DNA of 64,000 nt. Origin: Cavia porcellus (taxonomy: Eukaryota > Chordata > Mammalia > Rodentia > Caviidae). A model generated the notes under the pieces. It was given only the letters and a program-made list of their open reading frames with translations. It was not told the DNA's origin and ran no database searches. The position numbers were made by a program, and so were the translations under genes. Location: the NCBI RefSeq assembly GCF_034190915.1, contig NW_026947490.1, forward strand, positions 64,035,494-64,099,493, in the 5' to 3' direction. Numbering within the stretch: the stretch's first letter is position 1; every line of letters begins with the position of its first letter. Of the stretch, positions 12,676 through 25,364 are shown piece after piece.

Positions 12676-14035
12676 TATTTAAAAGTTGTTGTCACTGAGT
12701 GTCAAGGAGCATCCCATATTTTCTTGGGGGAAACAGGCAGAATTCCTATGTAAGAGATGTCTTCCTTCCCAAAGGAAATGCACAAGGTGGAACAAGCTAG
12801 AATATTATCTGCCTCTGAGTTGAAAGAAGAAAGCAAGATAATCAACTAAAAGTTGGCAGTGCTTTGCTTTGATTTCTATAGCTCTTATTCATTAATTCAG
12901 TTGTTTTGTTGGAGCTGAAATAATTACACTAAATCCACTCTTCACCTGATTCCTATGCAGAGCACATACTTATGTACTTTCAGCAGTGGTTACGGCACAA
13001 CCTGAGCCAACTAAGATCAGCAATAAACTGAATCAATCTAGCAAATAAACAAGGACAATGAGAGACCATAATGGGGGGCTGCCATCATCCTAGACATTTG
13101 TAGAATTATCATTATTGTTTACAAATGAAAGAATATGACCACAAAAAGCAGATAGCTGATTTAACCATTTTTGCAAATTTCAAAACATTTGACATGAGAA
13201 TCATTCACATGGGCACAAACACTTTCATTTAGTCAAATTAATTGAGTTTACTGGGAGTCTAGATTTATGGGAAAATGAGAAGAGTGGAGGTTTGGCTAGA
13301 CAGAATACAGGGCACACAGTGATACTTGAATTCTAGACAAATAACAAAGTGTGTTTAGTCTATGTATGTCCCAATTATTGCACTGTTTATGAGCAATTCA
13401 TAAAGCAGCTGGGATTTCTGTAGGTTCATGTGCTGCATCTGGTCATCCTGGGTACAAGATCAGCCCATCAACCTCTGAATCAGGATTAGAGATTATTGGC
13501 GCCTAGCTCCTCCTCTGAGCCAAAGAAAAGCTGTGTGAGCTTAGGGTTCAGTCATTTAATTAATAATACAGTTTCAATTTTCTACAAAGAATCAAACTGT
13601 GTAAAAGCACTTGCCAAACCATAATGGTAGACTCTGGGGAATTATGACCACAAGTCCCTCCCTAGATGCACAAGACAGAGACATCAAAGCCTATTCCACC
13701 CTGCCACGTCTTGCCATAAGCACTAACTAGAAATAATTCCAAACCAATGGAGCACTCCAGAGAAGAACTCTGGGTGCCAGGGACAATTCCAAATTGATGC
13801 ATTACAATGGCTCAAAAGATGCTGTTTTAGGAATCATCCCTCCAAACCAATGGAGCGATAAATTAAGCAATTAAAAGCACAGTTTCTGCTGTGTTTGGGA
13901 GAATACAAGGAAATCATGAGGTTTCACCCTCAAAAAGCTTGCTGTTTAGATGGAGAAAACCATGAAGCAATCAGCAAAGAGTTAAATGCCAAATGCTATG
14001 GAACTATCCTCTTTCTTTCTTTTAATTTTCATTTA
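12676..14035. other. Repeat-poor CAMK1D intron
   Basis: Mostly unclassified sequence with few recognisable repeats (a MIR-like fragment near 13510-13610). It contains many AT-rich factor-like motifs, for example ATTGTTTAC near 13105, and might include conserved non-coding sequence. No exon was recognised. Confidence 0.35.
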
Positions 14036-14120
14036 CTTTTTTGCACAGTACTGGGAATTGAATGCATTAGGCAAGACTTGTACCACTGCGGCTACATCCA
14101 CACCTGCAGCTGCCTTCATG
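14036..14120 (-). mobile_element. ID-type SINE (old)
   Basis: The reverse body TACTGGGAATTGAATGCATTAGGCAAG...ACCACTGCGGCTACATCC matches a degraded ID A-box and B-box on the minus strand. Confidence 0.55.
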
Positions 14121-14185
14121 ATCATAGAGCAGGGACCTATGAGGGGCGAAAGTTTGGGGATAGTCTCAAAAAATGACCAAAAAAC

Positions 14186-14272
14186 GGGGGGGGGGGCTGA
14201 GTATAGCTCAGTGGCACAGTGCCTGCCTGGCAAGCACAAGGTCCTGAGTTTGAGTCTCGATACACCCCCAAA
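14186..14272 (+). mobile_element. ID-type SINE, preceded by an 11-G run
   Basis: An uninterrupted run of 11 G at 14186-14196 leads into CTGAGTATAGCTCAGTGGCACAG...GTCCTGAGTTTGAGTCTCG, the A-box and B-box arrangement of an ID element. Confidence 0.7.
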
Positions 14273-15084
14273 TGATAGGGGTTAAGTTAGGAATGTTTGA
14301 ATAGGCATATCTGAAAGCTTTTCATAATCCTACAGTGAACTTTTTAATGCCCCTTCTGAAAACTGATTTAATTAACTTGGAGCTGTTAAAGAAAACATTC
14401 CAGCCTCCCCACATCTGTTTTTAGTTACCCATTCCACCCTCAGATCCCTTCTGATACACAAAAACTGAACTTAAAAATTTTACATTATTTCAACCCACAG
14501 ATTATTTCCACAAAACTCACATGAATCCATAAATTTCTAGGTCTAGGACAGGATCGATTCCACATTGCTTATCACAATATTCACTCAACAAAAAAAGGGG
14601 GGCGTGGCCAACATGGGCCAGCATATGAATTCATATTTATCCCAAAACCTTATGAATTCAACAGGGGACAAGATGTAAGACACATCCCCAGCTGCTGACA
14701 GCTCACAGTGCCATGGCTAGAACCCTTCTCAGGAAGTCTGTCTTGTATTCACCATCAATCGGTCCCCTAGTAATTAGTAGTCATTCAGAGCAGCAATGCA
14801 GAGTAAGTTTACACTGTCTTCATGCAAATATTTGAGGGTCACAATGCCTCATCTTTGCATCTCTTCCTAATGTCAACCATCTCTGTGCAATAGGGTTGCT
14901 ACTCCTCTAGCCATTCTACTGTCATTCATTTCTCCAGACTTTGGTATTCAGAACTGAAAGTAATGATCCCAATGTAAAAGTACAGAGTAGTAAATAACAG
15001 AGCAGAACTACACATTAATGTCATGACCTAGATATTAAACTTCTGCAAATCAAGCCTCAGACTAATTTCTCTTTTATGCAGCTA
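14273..15084. other. Intronic sequence
   Basis: No exon or repeat family was recognised. Confidence 0.4.
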
Positions 15085-15240
15085 CTGACCTGTTGGCATG
15101 TTAGAATATAACCTCCATGCAGGTAGGGGTTTTTGATGAAAGTTTTGTTCACTGCTGTGACCCTAATGCCAAAAAGCAACATGGCAGGTAGCACATTTGA
15201 CACGTTTATTGAATGAATGAACAAAAATACTGAGTTCAGA
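15085..15240 (+). mobile_element. L2-type old repeat, 3' end
   Basis: The order TTTTGTTCACTGCTGTGACC, GGTAGCACATTTGACACG, TTTATTGAATGAATGAACA is the L2 tail layout. Confidence 0.5.
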
Positions 15241-15314
15241 GCCAATTAAATCATCAGATCACTTTTACATGAACTTCTACCAAACAAGATTTCTCTCCTT
15301 ATTCTTCAACATCC

Positions 15315-15540
15315 TGACAGATGAAGTCAGACTGGGTCAAAGTGAACCAGAGAAGCGATATTCAGGAGCAAAAAGAATAGTTAGAAGTTCAAAGAAAATC
15401 ATCAGAAAAAGCATCCCATCAGCCCATATCTGCTAGTGTTGTCATCCAAAATGGGGGAAAAAACATGATAGAGGCAAGAGGAGGTGATAACAGCCACACA
15501 CTTTTGAGCTATCTTCAGCTGTTACATTTAGTCTTTTGGG
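15315..15540. repeat. Unclassified repeat, copy A
   Basis: This shares ordered blocks with 16634-16870: CCTG(A/G)CAGATGAAGTCA, ACCAGAGAA(G/A)C(G/A)ATATTCAG(G/A)AGC, ATCAGCCCA(T/C)AT(C/T)TGCTAGTG and a distal TGTTA...AGTCTTT block. The two copies are in the same orientation about 1.3 kb apart. The family was not recognised. Confidence 0.6.
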
Positions 15541-16269
15541 GTTCCATCAGTGCTTCAGATATCAGCAGTATTCCGAATCTTGATTTGCTCATCTGTGTGT
15601 TTATTACTCCCCCCAACTGTGAGTTATCTGCATATGCAGTACACATCCCTCCCCTGTATCTTTATCAAAACCTCTAAGTAACATTTCACATGGGGAAGTT
15701 ATATGTCAGAGCTTCACGATGTGCCACCACAGCCCCTTGGAGACATAGTTGACGTTCACCGGCTGACTTTGACTGCTGTTGAGACGGAACCAGTCCTACC
15801 ATCCAGCCACATTTTACCATCCTATGCACAGAGACACCTCTAGGCACTTTGCCAAAATGGCACTTTAAAGGGAAATGGGATGTTTGGGAAAATCTGTTCT
15901 TAGTAAACTCGGGTTAGCTCCTAGCAACCACTACAGTCTTTACTAAACGATCACTAGCCATCTGCTTAATTTTCTATTTCAGAATTTTACTGTGCAATGA
16001 AGTCCAGACTCTCAGTTGATAGTCTCATATTCTACCATTTTTTATGTTTGGAAAATTTGACATCTCCAATATTGCTTTTCCAACATCTCAACTGTCACTC
16101 TTTGGGGATAAACTCAATTTCCTCAGTCCCCCAGGATATAAGAAGTTTAAATCTAGTGAAAAATGTTTATGACTTTCTTTAGACCTCATTTACATCGCTG
16201 CTTTATATCCACCATTTATTGAATGTTAACTAGGTGTCAGGATGTATTGGGTTGGTTTTGCTTCTATTT
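15541..16269. other. Intronic sequence
   Basis: No exon or repeat family was recognised. A MIR/L2-like phrase (CATTTATTGAATGTTAACTAGG) occurs near 16212. Confidence 0.35.
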
Positions 16270-16330
16270 GGTCCTGGGAATTGAACCCAGGCCTTCAGGC
16301 CTGTTAAGCACATGCTCTATCACTGAGATT
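16270..16330 (-). mobile_element. ID-type SINE (old)
   Basis: GTCCTGGGAATTGAACCCAG...GCACATGCTCTATCACTGAG is the reverse complement of an ID body with B-box and A-box. Confidence 0.6.
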
Positions 16331-16633
16331 AAGTAAGTACTCCAAGAAGTCAGGCAAGTACTCTAGTATTACATAACTCCTGACTGGCACTGCTGAGATT
16401 TAATCTAAGTGCATTCTGAAAGCCAAACCCATCTTATAGCTACTATGTTACAACTTCACATTAACTAAGCTACAGTAATGATAGATAAGCGCTCACATAA
16501 ATTCAGACCTATTTGCATAAAATGATAACATTGCAAAGTCAGGGTAACAATACAATACCCATTTCTGGTGGTGCAGAGAGCTACTGAATAACCCTGAATC
16601 CAGTGGATGCCCTGAAGACTCTGAGTTGTAAAT

Positions 16634-16870
16634 ATCCTGGCAGATGAAGTCATTGGGTACCAGAGAAACAATATTCAGAAGCAAAAGGAAAAAAGCTCAG
16701 AAACACTGTTCAGAAGGAGAGGCTATCAGCCCACATTTGCTAGTGTCAGAAATTGAAAAATAACAAGACAGAGAAGAGGTGGGGATATCAGTCTCCAGGC
16801 AAAAAGAAGACTGGGGCTCGGTCAACTCATACAGTTCAACCCCTGTTAGTTACACACAGTCTTTCCAAAG
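16634..16870. repeat. Unclassified repeat, copy B
   Basis: Second member of the pair with 15315-15540, same order of blocks, with small insertions and deletions between them. The phrase CCTGGCAGATGAAGTCA also appears at about 63230, perhaps a third fragment. Confidence 0.6.
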
Positions 16871-18846
16871 CATGCCAAGAGGACCTCAGACGTGAGGGGT
16901 GCTCACCCACAACTGCAAACCTTTTGAAAATGGGCACAGTTTAAAGTAATAACAATGCTATCGAAAGCCTCTTTGGGTATTAAAAAGCAGCTCAATTAAG
17001 TCCCATCCCTTTTTAGCTGCCAGGCTCAAAGTAACCTTAGCTGGCCCATCTACGTGAAGAGAGTAAATGGTTTCTACAAAAACTTACATGAAAGTCTCCA
17101 TAATTCCCAGCGAAGCACAGCTGAGCTGGATAGAAGCAGGCGGGCCCAGGCAGAGACAAAGGCTGAATGAGAAAACAACGCATGGGCACTGAAGCGGATG
17201 TCGCCTCCATGGCAGCTAACAGCCAAGCAAGAAAACCCCAGAAAGAGCCAAAAAACATTTTTAGATTAATTCATGCAAAAAGAAAACACACTGCCAAATG
17301 CACGAATAGGCCCCAATCCAAAGCCCCTGGGCTAGAGGGAACATCAGGAGCCAGGGGAAAGAGGGTGATGCTATTGAAAACACTCATTTCCATGAACTGA
17401 TAGCTACAGCATCATACCCTCCAGCCTGATCTGTGTAGTTCTAGGACCCACGGATTTTGTACACCATGTCAGATGATGGAAGTGAAATGTGTACACACAC
17501 AAGAGAGAGAGAGAGAGACAGAGACAGACAGAGATACAAAGAGAGACAGAGAGAGAGACAGAGAAAGGGGGGAACTTCAGCATATCTTGTGTTTTATTTT
17601 TTTCACTTCATCATGGCTCACTGATCTGGAGGGGAAATTATGGAAGCAATTATGAGATATTCAGACAAAACAAAGGACAACAAACTCCCTTCCCTTGGTA
17701 TAATTCTTCTCAAAATGGAAGTGCATGTACTCAGGCTTAAGAGGTTACATGAGGATAAAAGATGGAAAAAAATACAATCATAAGGGACAGACAGAGTCAA
17801 GCATATTATGAAGAAATAACAGACAGGAAACACTCTTTCTGCAGGGCCACAAGGGCACGAGGTAGAAGTTACATCAAGAAGCAGCCACCAACGTCTGATT
17901 CTCCTCTCAGGCATTTCCAGGTTCACAGTCTGGTCTGCAAAAGGCCTTACAACAGGAACTTAAGAGGTGCTCTTGCAGATGCCCAGTGAGTAATGAAAAG
18001 CAGGATAAAGCTCAGCATCTCTGTCTTCTTTTTGTATCTGTCTCATTACTTTCAACTTTGGGTCAGATTCCTGCTAATCACTTAACAAATGCCTAAAACC
18101 TAGTAACACGAGGTTGACTAGCCTCCTTCACATCTCTCTCATTCCCTTTCAAAACTGAGAAGCATAACATAAGAGCTGCTCAAGACATTTTCAAGACATA
18201 CAGGGACAAGCCAGCCTGTTTCAGACCCCCTGGAGCAGCACCAAGAAGTCACCAGTCATTGCCTTAAACCTGCAGCTGCCTTGGATTCCTGTCCCCAAGT
18301 GGAGCAGTCACAGCAGGACGGGAACTGAAGCTACAACTGTAAGCAGGAATGGTCATCTCATTGGAACTGGACACTCCCCTCAAGTCTTAAGAACTTCTCT
18401 GGAGCCAATTTCCTGCCCGATTCTCCTTTTCAATCTAAAACTCACACCAGTACCTCCAAAGATAGGGCTAAAAGCACCTGGTTCCCCTTGTCTCCCCAAC
18501 AACATTACGTTGATTAGTTTCCTTTGCTGCTTCATGATGGTTTGCCATCAGTTTTTTTAAGTGGCCATACCCAATCTGCCAGGACTCTAAAAATCAGGCC
18601 TCTGGCCTGGGACTCTGGCAACAGCCTCTCTCAGGGATTCATCTGAACAGAGAATACAGGAAAATGATTTGAATGACTGTTTTCTTAATAGTCTCATGGA
18701 GAGCACCATTTCAGTTACGTAGAAGTTATTTAATGCGTCCAATGAGTGCCACAGACATTAAGGTTTCATTCTCCTGCTGAACCCAAGGACAGAAAATTTG
18801 TACTGCCCAATTTTTACAAAGCAATACTCTTAAAAAGTTATGTTTT
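16871..18846. other. Intronic sequence with a (GA)n tract
   Basis: No exon was recognised. It includes the purine-rich microsatellite at 17501-17570. The open frames here are simple-sequence driven or short. Confidence 0.4.
17501..17570 (+). repeat. (GA)n/(GACA)n simple repeat
   Basis: Runs of AGAGAG interspersed with GACAGA units, a degenerate purine microsatellite. Confidence 0.9.
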
Positions 18847-18918
18847 TAGTACTAGGGCTGGAACTTAGGGCCTCATGCATGCTAGGCAAGTATTCTACTA
18901 AGCCAGATGCCCAGCCCT
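18847..18918 (-). mobile_element. ID-type SINE (older subtype)
   Basis: The minus strand reads GGGCTGGGCATCTGGCTTAG...GCCTAGCATGCATGAGGCCC, close to the BC1-type ID with GCATGCATGAGGCCC rather than the GCAAGCAGGCAGTCG of the young copies. Confidence 0.7.
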
Positions 18919-18989
18919 ACAAAATTCTTGATCCAAATCATCAACACTGACTCACCAAAATATATTCATAATTCTGCACATGAAGAATC

Positions 18990-19140
18990 ACATACTGATC
19001 AGTTGGACTGCACAAGCAATCAGGAAATCAGATTGGGTTCTCAGCTCTGACACATCTAACTGCAAGATTTTAAGTAAGTCATTAGATACTTTACAACTTG
19101 ATTTCCTCATCTGTTAGATTTACATTAAATATAAGGTCTC
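18990..19140 (+). mobile_element. MIR SINE (old)
   Basis: AGATTTTAAGTAAGTCATTAGA...TTGATTTCCTCATCTGTTAGAT is the MIR core and right half. A similar relic begins near 19551. Confidence 0.5.
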
Positions 19141-19488
19141 CCTACTTACCTATATAGATACACATATATACATGCATTTATCTAAAATGTAGATACAGAT
19201 ACATACATATCTATAAAAGAGAGCTTGTCTGCTAAGAATATGGACCACTCTAAGAATGACCAGAATTTAAACTCCAAGGCTTTGCGCCACTGCCCTTTGC
19301 TGCCAGCAGATGGAGCTATCATCACTGGGAGACTAAAGGAGCAAAGACCAGGGTGCCTAAATCAACCAGCATTTTAATATAATTTAGATTTGATGTTTGG
19401 TTAAGGTTTTTCAAAGACCAAGGACCATGTATTAATACTCCCTCATTGTGAAATGAAGTTTGCTTTGAGTTCTTGAAAACAAGAAGAA

Positions 19489-19545
19489 CTGCAAGTGTAG
19501 CTTGGTGGTAAAATGCTTGTCTAGCATGCATAAAACTATGCCCCA
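19489..19545 (+). mobile_element. ID-type SINE fragment
   Basis: CTGCAAGTGTAGCTTGGTGG, TAAAATGCTTGTCTAGCATG is a degraded ID left half. Confidence 0.5.
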
Positions 19546-20401
19546 TGCTGGCTCTGTCTCTACCTGTGTTCTGACCACATCACTTTCCAGGGTCTCAATT
19601 TCCTTATCTAAAATTATCCAAAGTTCTTTTCAACTGTACCAATCAAAGAACCTAAGTGTATGAGAAAAAGTACAGTAAGATATATATGAGCCCCCAAAGC
19701 TCAATTCCAAGCCTGCTTTTGGTGCTGCTCAATGGTCAGCACTACACAAAGCCTGGTCAGCTCATGCTTTGGTAGACTCCTCTACACGCGTAAGTTTCTC
19801 AGCGAGGCATGGAGTGGCACTTCCTGAGATAGGAAGCCACCTAGAGAGAAAAGATCTGCTCTTCCTTCTCCTACAACTGGCATTCACCATGCCCTGGGCC
19901 GAAGAAGAAACACCCAAGAGATCTGCTCAGGTCTAGAAAAGCTCCAGAAGGACCAGCTGGGCTTGGTTGTCTCTAGGCCAAAGGAAAAACAAATTAGGTA
20001 CAATTCAGTGTCAAAGTTCCAGGGTACTCCTCACTCATCTTTGTGAAAGAACAAATGAATGAATGGATGAATAATTAACTTGGTCCTCCTGAAATAGATT
20101 ACAGACACTCAAAAGCTGGTGAAAAAACAAGCAAACAAAAAAAAAGCATATTTGAATATATATGTTTTTCTTACTTCTGTTGCTACCCATGATAAGTTAC
20201 CAACACATCTCAGTGAGCTCAGCCACATGTAGAATTATCAGAGGAATTTTTACATGCCACTGATACCTAGCTGAAGGGTAGTCAGTGGTAGGCTATTTGC
20301 TTAGCAGGTTTGATCGAGAACGCAAAAACCAAAACTCTGATATTTGGGCCCACTGCTGGAGACTATGATTTAATTAGAATGCGTGTGACCTAGACATGGT
20401 T
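19546..20401. other. Intronic sequence
   Basis: No exon was recognised. It holds a MIR-like relic near 19551-19640 and a degenerate ID-like fragment near 20285-20335. Confidence 0.35.
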
Positions 20402-20550
20402 TCTTTTTTTTTGAGACAAGGTTTCACTATGTGGTTCAGGGTGTCCTTGAACTTGCTATGTAAGATAGCAAGATGGCCTCAAACTCACAGTGATCTCCTG
20501 CCTCAACCCCAAGCACTGGGATTATAAATGTGCACTACCATGTCCAGCCA
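20402..20550 (-). mobile_element. B1 (7SL-derived) SINE
   Basis: The + strand shows TTTTTTTTGAGACAAGGTTT, CACTATGTGG, TCAAACTCACAGTGATCTCC, GCACTGGGATTATAAATGTG and CACTACCATGTCCAGCC, the reverse complement of a B1 element with its pol III A- and B-box region. It is moderately diverged. Confidence 0.9.
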
Positions 20551-23229
20551 ACAACATGATTCTTTTTAAAATTCCCCAACCTCTCCAAACGTACAGTTAC
20601 CAAAAAAGGATTCACCTTTAGATTCTTAGGAATTCACACTTCCAAAATTTTAGTGTCATCTTTAAACTTGTCCTGGTTGAATATATTTGATAATAGGCTT
20701 GCTATTAAAAGCAAGGTTCAGGGTGTCCACAGGATGGTAATGGCCATTTCCTTAACACATGGCTCCTCTCAGAAAAAGGACATAACCGACAAATTCCAAC
20801 CTGCTACCTAGGTTGTAGGTAATTAGGCTGTAATATTTCTTGGTAAATGTTGGAAACCTAATTCATTTCCTACTTGTAGTTTTTGGTAGCTCTGCTGAAG
20901 AACGATGCACATGCTATAGATGAGAACAGACACCCAGTTCCTTGCAGAACATTAGAGGACTCCTCCCCCAGACCAACTCCTGTAACCTGATTTGCCAGCT
21001 CCACTGATGGGAGAACACAACACTTTACAAGGGGAAACTCCAGCAAATTTCTTTGTGGCTCCCTGTGGATGCCCACAATGAGATTTTAGAGCCCATTCCC
21101 ATGTAACAGAGGTCCCCACACCTACGTTCTGCTAGGAACTGAGCCTCACAAGCAGACATGAACAGCAGTAGCCAAGACAGCGAAGCTTCCTCTGCATTTG
21201 CAGCTTCCCATGGCTCACATCACAGCCTGAGCTCCAACTGGCGTCACAGCAGCAGCAATGTTAGATTCTCACAGGAGCACAAACCCTACCTCGAGCTGCG
21301 CGTGTAGGGATCTAGGCTGAATCCTCCAGAAATCACCATGCCATTCACCTCATTCCCCATCACAGGAGAAACTGGGTTCCATGAAACTGGCTCCTGGTGC
21401 CCAAACAGTTGAAGACTGCGGCTGCACAAAGCAACACTGGTGGCATCTGGCCAAGCACTCGCTGTCCAGGCTGCACCCCACATCTTCCTCACATCCCCTC
21501 TGTGCCCACACTGACAATGGGCAGGGGTGCCCAAAGTTCTTTGGGCCTTTTAGCTCTGAACACTCAAGTCCACACAACCCTAAGAGGCTGAAAAATGTAT
21601 GGGAATCATGGAAGGACAGTACGTCCCTTTCCTTTCCTGCCTCTAACGCCTGGTGCTTCCTCTGTGCTGAGGACACCCCCACTGAGGTTCCTAGGTCTCA
21701 TGACTCCCAGGACAATGTCAATCCACTCAGTGTCCCAGTGGCAGCCCAGCTTCTGGGCCCTGTGGAAGCCAAGGCTGTCAGAGAGCTGTAAGGACCAGGC
21801 CAGTTGGGAAGGAGACAGAAGGTTGCTGCTGATCACACGGGACAGGAAGCATCAGGACACAGGTGAATGTGATCTTAGAACACGGTGACATTTATTTAGA
21901 GAGCAGGAGGCAAACTTTAAAGGAAAAAGATGGAATCAAAACAGGAAGAAGAAAAAGAGGAAAGTCTATTTTGAACAACTGTCCAGTTTCTGTTCCTTTT
22001 CAGAGTTAGAGGGACGAAACTCAGACTGTAAAATGGTCCTTGTGTTCTAAGAGCACTTGCATTTAGAAAAAATGGTGCAGAGTTGAGAGCCCTTTGATTT
22101 TTGGACTTATGTAATTAATGCTGTCCCACACTCTGTTCAGGTCAGACTAAAGTTTAGAAAACCAGATATATAATAAAAGGAAGATCTTTCAAACACTTAC
22201 GTGTTGGGAATTCACGAGGGTGGCTATGGTAGGTTTTGTGTATGTCTTTTCATGGACTTTATTTTCTGATAACTTCCAACTGTGTGTAATATGGGTAACT
22301 CTAAATTCTTTCTTGAGAAAAGTAAGAGTTTAGTTTCTTTGTTAAGAGTCATGGTTAGAAAAAAAGTATGTTTTGTTTTGTCTAAGATTTTTTAAAAGAA
22401 GTGTGTTATATACAACACCTCTCCAAATAGCAGTTTTATGGAACATGAGTGTAAATACTGAGGTGGTTCCGAGTTTAGAGTTTTATGATATCCTGCTAAT
22501 AAAAAAATTATGCAAACTTGAAGGAATATCTCAGGGTGAGCTCCAAAGTCCCAATTCTCTAAACATGACCGAGAGGCTGTGGCTGGGCAGGGAACTGGCT
22601 GCTTTTTACCTAGCTTTCCATTCCAGAGTTTGAATGGGAATTAGGAAGACAGCTGTGCCACACGAGCTGAGGGGACAGAGAAACTGGTGGATGTAACGTC
22701 CCTGAGAAGGACACTGAGAAGCCAGGGAGGGCTGGCAGCGCAGTCACTGCTCTCCGGTTCAGCAGAGCAGCTGGTGCACCCAGGTGCTGGCCCCAGTCTG
22801 CAAACCATAGAGCAGGAAGGGCTGGGCCAGCCACAGGTCACACAGGGGCCGCCGGGCACACTGTAGGTGACACTGCCTGTTCACAGCCAGGCATAAAGAT
22901 TTTTCCTCTGAGCACCAGAGCATATGAGTCCCATGACTATACTTATTAAGGTCACTGTGGACCAGTGCTATTCAATCTGGCTGCCCTCAAATGCACCAGC
23001 ATTTCAGGAAATGCAAGTGAATATAACTTTCACAGCCCTATCTAGAAGAGATGCCAACTATAAACACCACAGAGGCTATCATCATGTTAACCTGTGTTCC
23101 CTTCAATAGAATTTACAGGACATGGAACTGAAATCACACAATCATGCTGATAAAACTACATTTCCTCCGTGTTGCTGTATTGGGATTCTACATAAGAATC
23201 TTCTCCCCCCCCCCCCTTTCAGTCTGCAA
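20551..23229. other. Intronic sequence, relatively GC-rich 21.2-22.9 kb
   Basis: Several overlapping open frames on both strands reach 110-136 codons between 21350 and 21800, but none has a recognisable domain or a convincing splice context. A MER5-like fragment may start near 22955. A run of C lies at about 23205-23217. Confidence 0.35.
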
Positions 23230-23302
23230 CTGAGACTGGGTGTAGCTCAGTAGCCTCCTATGTGAAAGGCCCTGGGTTCCACCCTTAGCACTGCAAGGAA
23301 CA
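23230..23302 (+). mobile_element. ID-type SINE (old)
   Basis: GACTGGGTGTAGCTCAGTAG...GGCCCTGGGTTCCACCC with a truncated middle. Confidence 0.6.
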
Positions 23303-25364
23303 ATAAACCTTGCACCTAAAAGATGAAGAAAAAGACAACAAACAAACAAAACCTAGTTGTGTTAACACCAGGGAAAAGCAAGCAAGGTAACAGTGCAGGC
23401 AGCAGATAAGATGATGTCTACACACAGACAGTCACACACACACAAATGTTTGGCTTCTCTATCCCACTGTAAGTACAGAACTAAAGCTGCTGTTTTTCAG
23501 AGTCAGGGAGGCTGCTAGCACTACTCAATCCACTCTGCAGGCAGAAAACCTGGTGAAATGATTGATCTCAAGGAAAGGACCCCACGAACATCTGAGGGGT
23601 AAAAAGCAGAAAAGGGAAGTGAGGGAAGAAATAAAACTTAGGGCCTCCCGATTCCCAAACTCAGCAAAAGGCAGCAGAAGCCCCTGCGAGGATGTGCAAT
23701 GGTTCATTTAGGGTGCCTCTAGGGGACACAAATCTGGGGAATGAAGCCTGGCAGCTTGGGATCCTGCAGAGAGGTAGCTGAACCATTGGGTGTTTCTTCC
23801 CCATTTATCTTTCTCTCTCTCTTTTTTATCCCTGGGGGTAGGGATGGTGCTTCTGGTGGGCTTCACATCTGGAGATCAATGCTTATTGATAATGAATGAG
23901 TATATAGAAATTGTGTTTAATAAGACAGTGTTCAGAGATCACAAGGGAAGTGGAATCCCTGTGGCACTGCAGATGGGACAAGTGATGCGGGAAAGCAGAC
24001 CTCTGACCGCTGCCTTCACCCATTCTCAAACAGATGCGTGGAGGAGATCACAGCACATCTGCAGACCACATACATAATTACCCCCCACCCTGACTTCCTA
24101 GTGCACCAGGAGAGTGCCAAGGAGTGCCAGACCCAAGGCTAAGCCAGGTAGATGCAAGGCTGAATTAATACAACCAGTCCCTGAAGCCAGCTGCTCCTAG
24201 GCCAGTGCAGGAAATCAGATACGTATGTATCACTGCACATGATGACCAGTGTCCTGCCAGAGAGCAGGTCACAGGTTTGCAAGGCAAAGCCTGCTCCAAA
24301 GGTCTTACTCTAGCCATGGGTAAGCATGAGCCAGGCCCAGAATGAGAGAGGAAAGGAGCTTGTTTAGGGACAGGGAACAATATCTGCAGGAGTCGTGCTG
24401 TGGCTGGGACACAAGAGTCCCGTGTTGTTGGCAGCCCATCGGATGTTGCAAGTGGCTTCACTGTCAAGTTCACTTATGAGTTTGATGCTAATCGCATTAA
24501 GGAGTAATATGCAAGTGTAAAATTTAACTCCAAAGTGAAGCTAGTGTTTCGTGTGGCAGGGCTATTTAATTGCGCAACACGAAATTCCTACTGCGAGCAC
24601 AAGTCCTAACCCTGTCTCCCGCTAATGGTGGAACATTATGAACTTTTACTCTTCCCTTTCTTTAATTTCCCACATGGACAGTTCCTTTACACTCTTCCCT
24701 TCCATCATGAACAAATGGAGAAGGTCAATTTGACTATCATGAAAATATCTCAAGTTCCTTGGAGAATGAGGCTAATGCAGGCACTCTTAACAGGCAGTGA
24801 TGGAGAAACTGGAGTCCTTGCAAAATGTCAGGTTCACAGATCTTTCCACCACTGTTTTTAAGGCGGACTATGAGGGAAAAAATGTCATTTGTCATTACCC
24901 GGAGGATCTTTCTCCAGAGTTTTCCTACAACTCCAGAATATCACTGCCTGCTCATTGGCTGCCACCTGCAGAAAACACACCATCTAAGTTAGAAAGACTT
25001 CCTCACCTTCTCCAATGACCAAATTTGTTCTGATAATGCAGGGATGCCCTCAGTCCCCCTGACAGTGTCCACACAATCTTCTAACACACAGTCCCTGGCC
25101 ATTCATCAGCTGTGCCTCTCCTTCCTACCACAGAATGTCTATCTGTTCTCTCTCTTTTTAACATTCACTGAAACTTGGAACCCAACAACAACACAGCATC
25201 AAGATCAAGTCAATCTCTGTATACTAGGTATTCAAATTGGGCAAAGCATGGGTCTTAAAATAATATCCAATATGTAGGTTGTCTCCTGATGAACAGTAGC
25301 CCACCCTCTCCAGACATGCTCAAATAACCTTTGAAGTGCAGTTTAAACAATGGAGTAACACAAC
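23303..25364. other. Intronic sequence with a CpG-containing hairpin near 24.56 kb
   Basis: No exon was recognised. The stretch 24430-24620 is unusual for this intron in having several CpGs and a C/EBP-type palindrome, described separately. Confidence 0.35.
24547..24584. promoter_or_regulatory. Candidate C/EBP site inside an inverted repeat
   Basis: TTTCGTGT (24547-24554) and ACACGAAA (24577-24584) form an 8-bp inverted repeat with a 22-base spacer. TTGCGCAA at 24570-24577, a perfect C/EBP-family consensus palindrome, touches the right arm. Function is inferred only. Confidence 0.25.

Noticed and set aside
21350..21888. Overlapping open frames on both strands (97-136 codons)
   Set aside because: GC-rich composition lowers stop frequency in all frames. 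No family resemblance or splice context.
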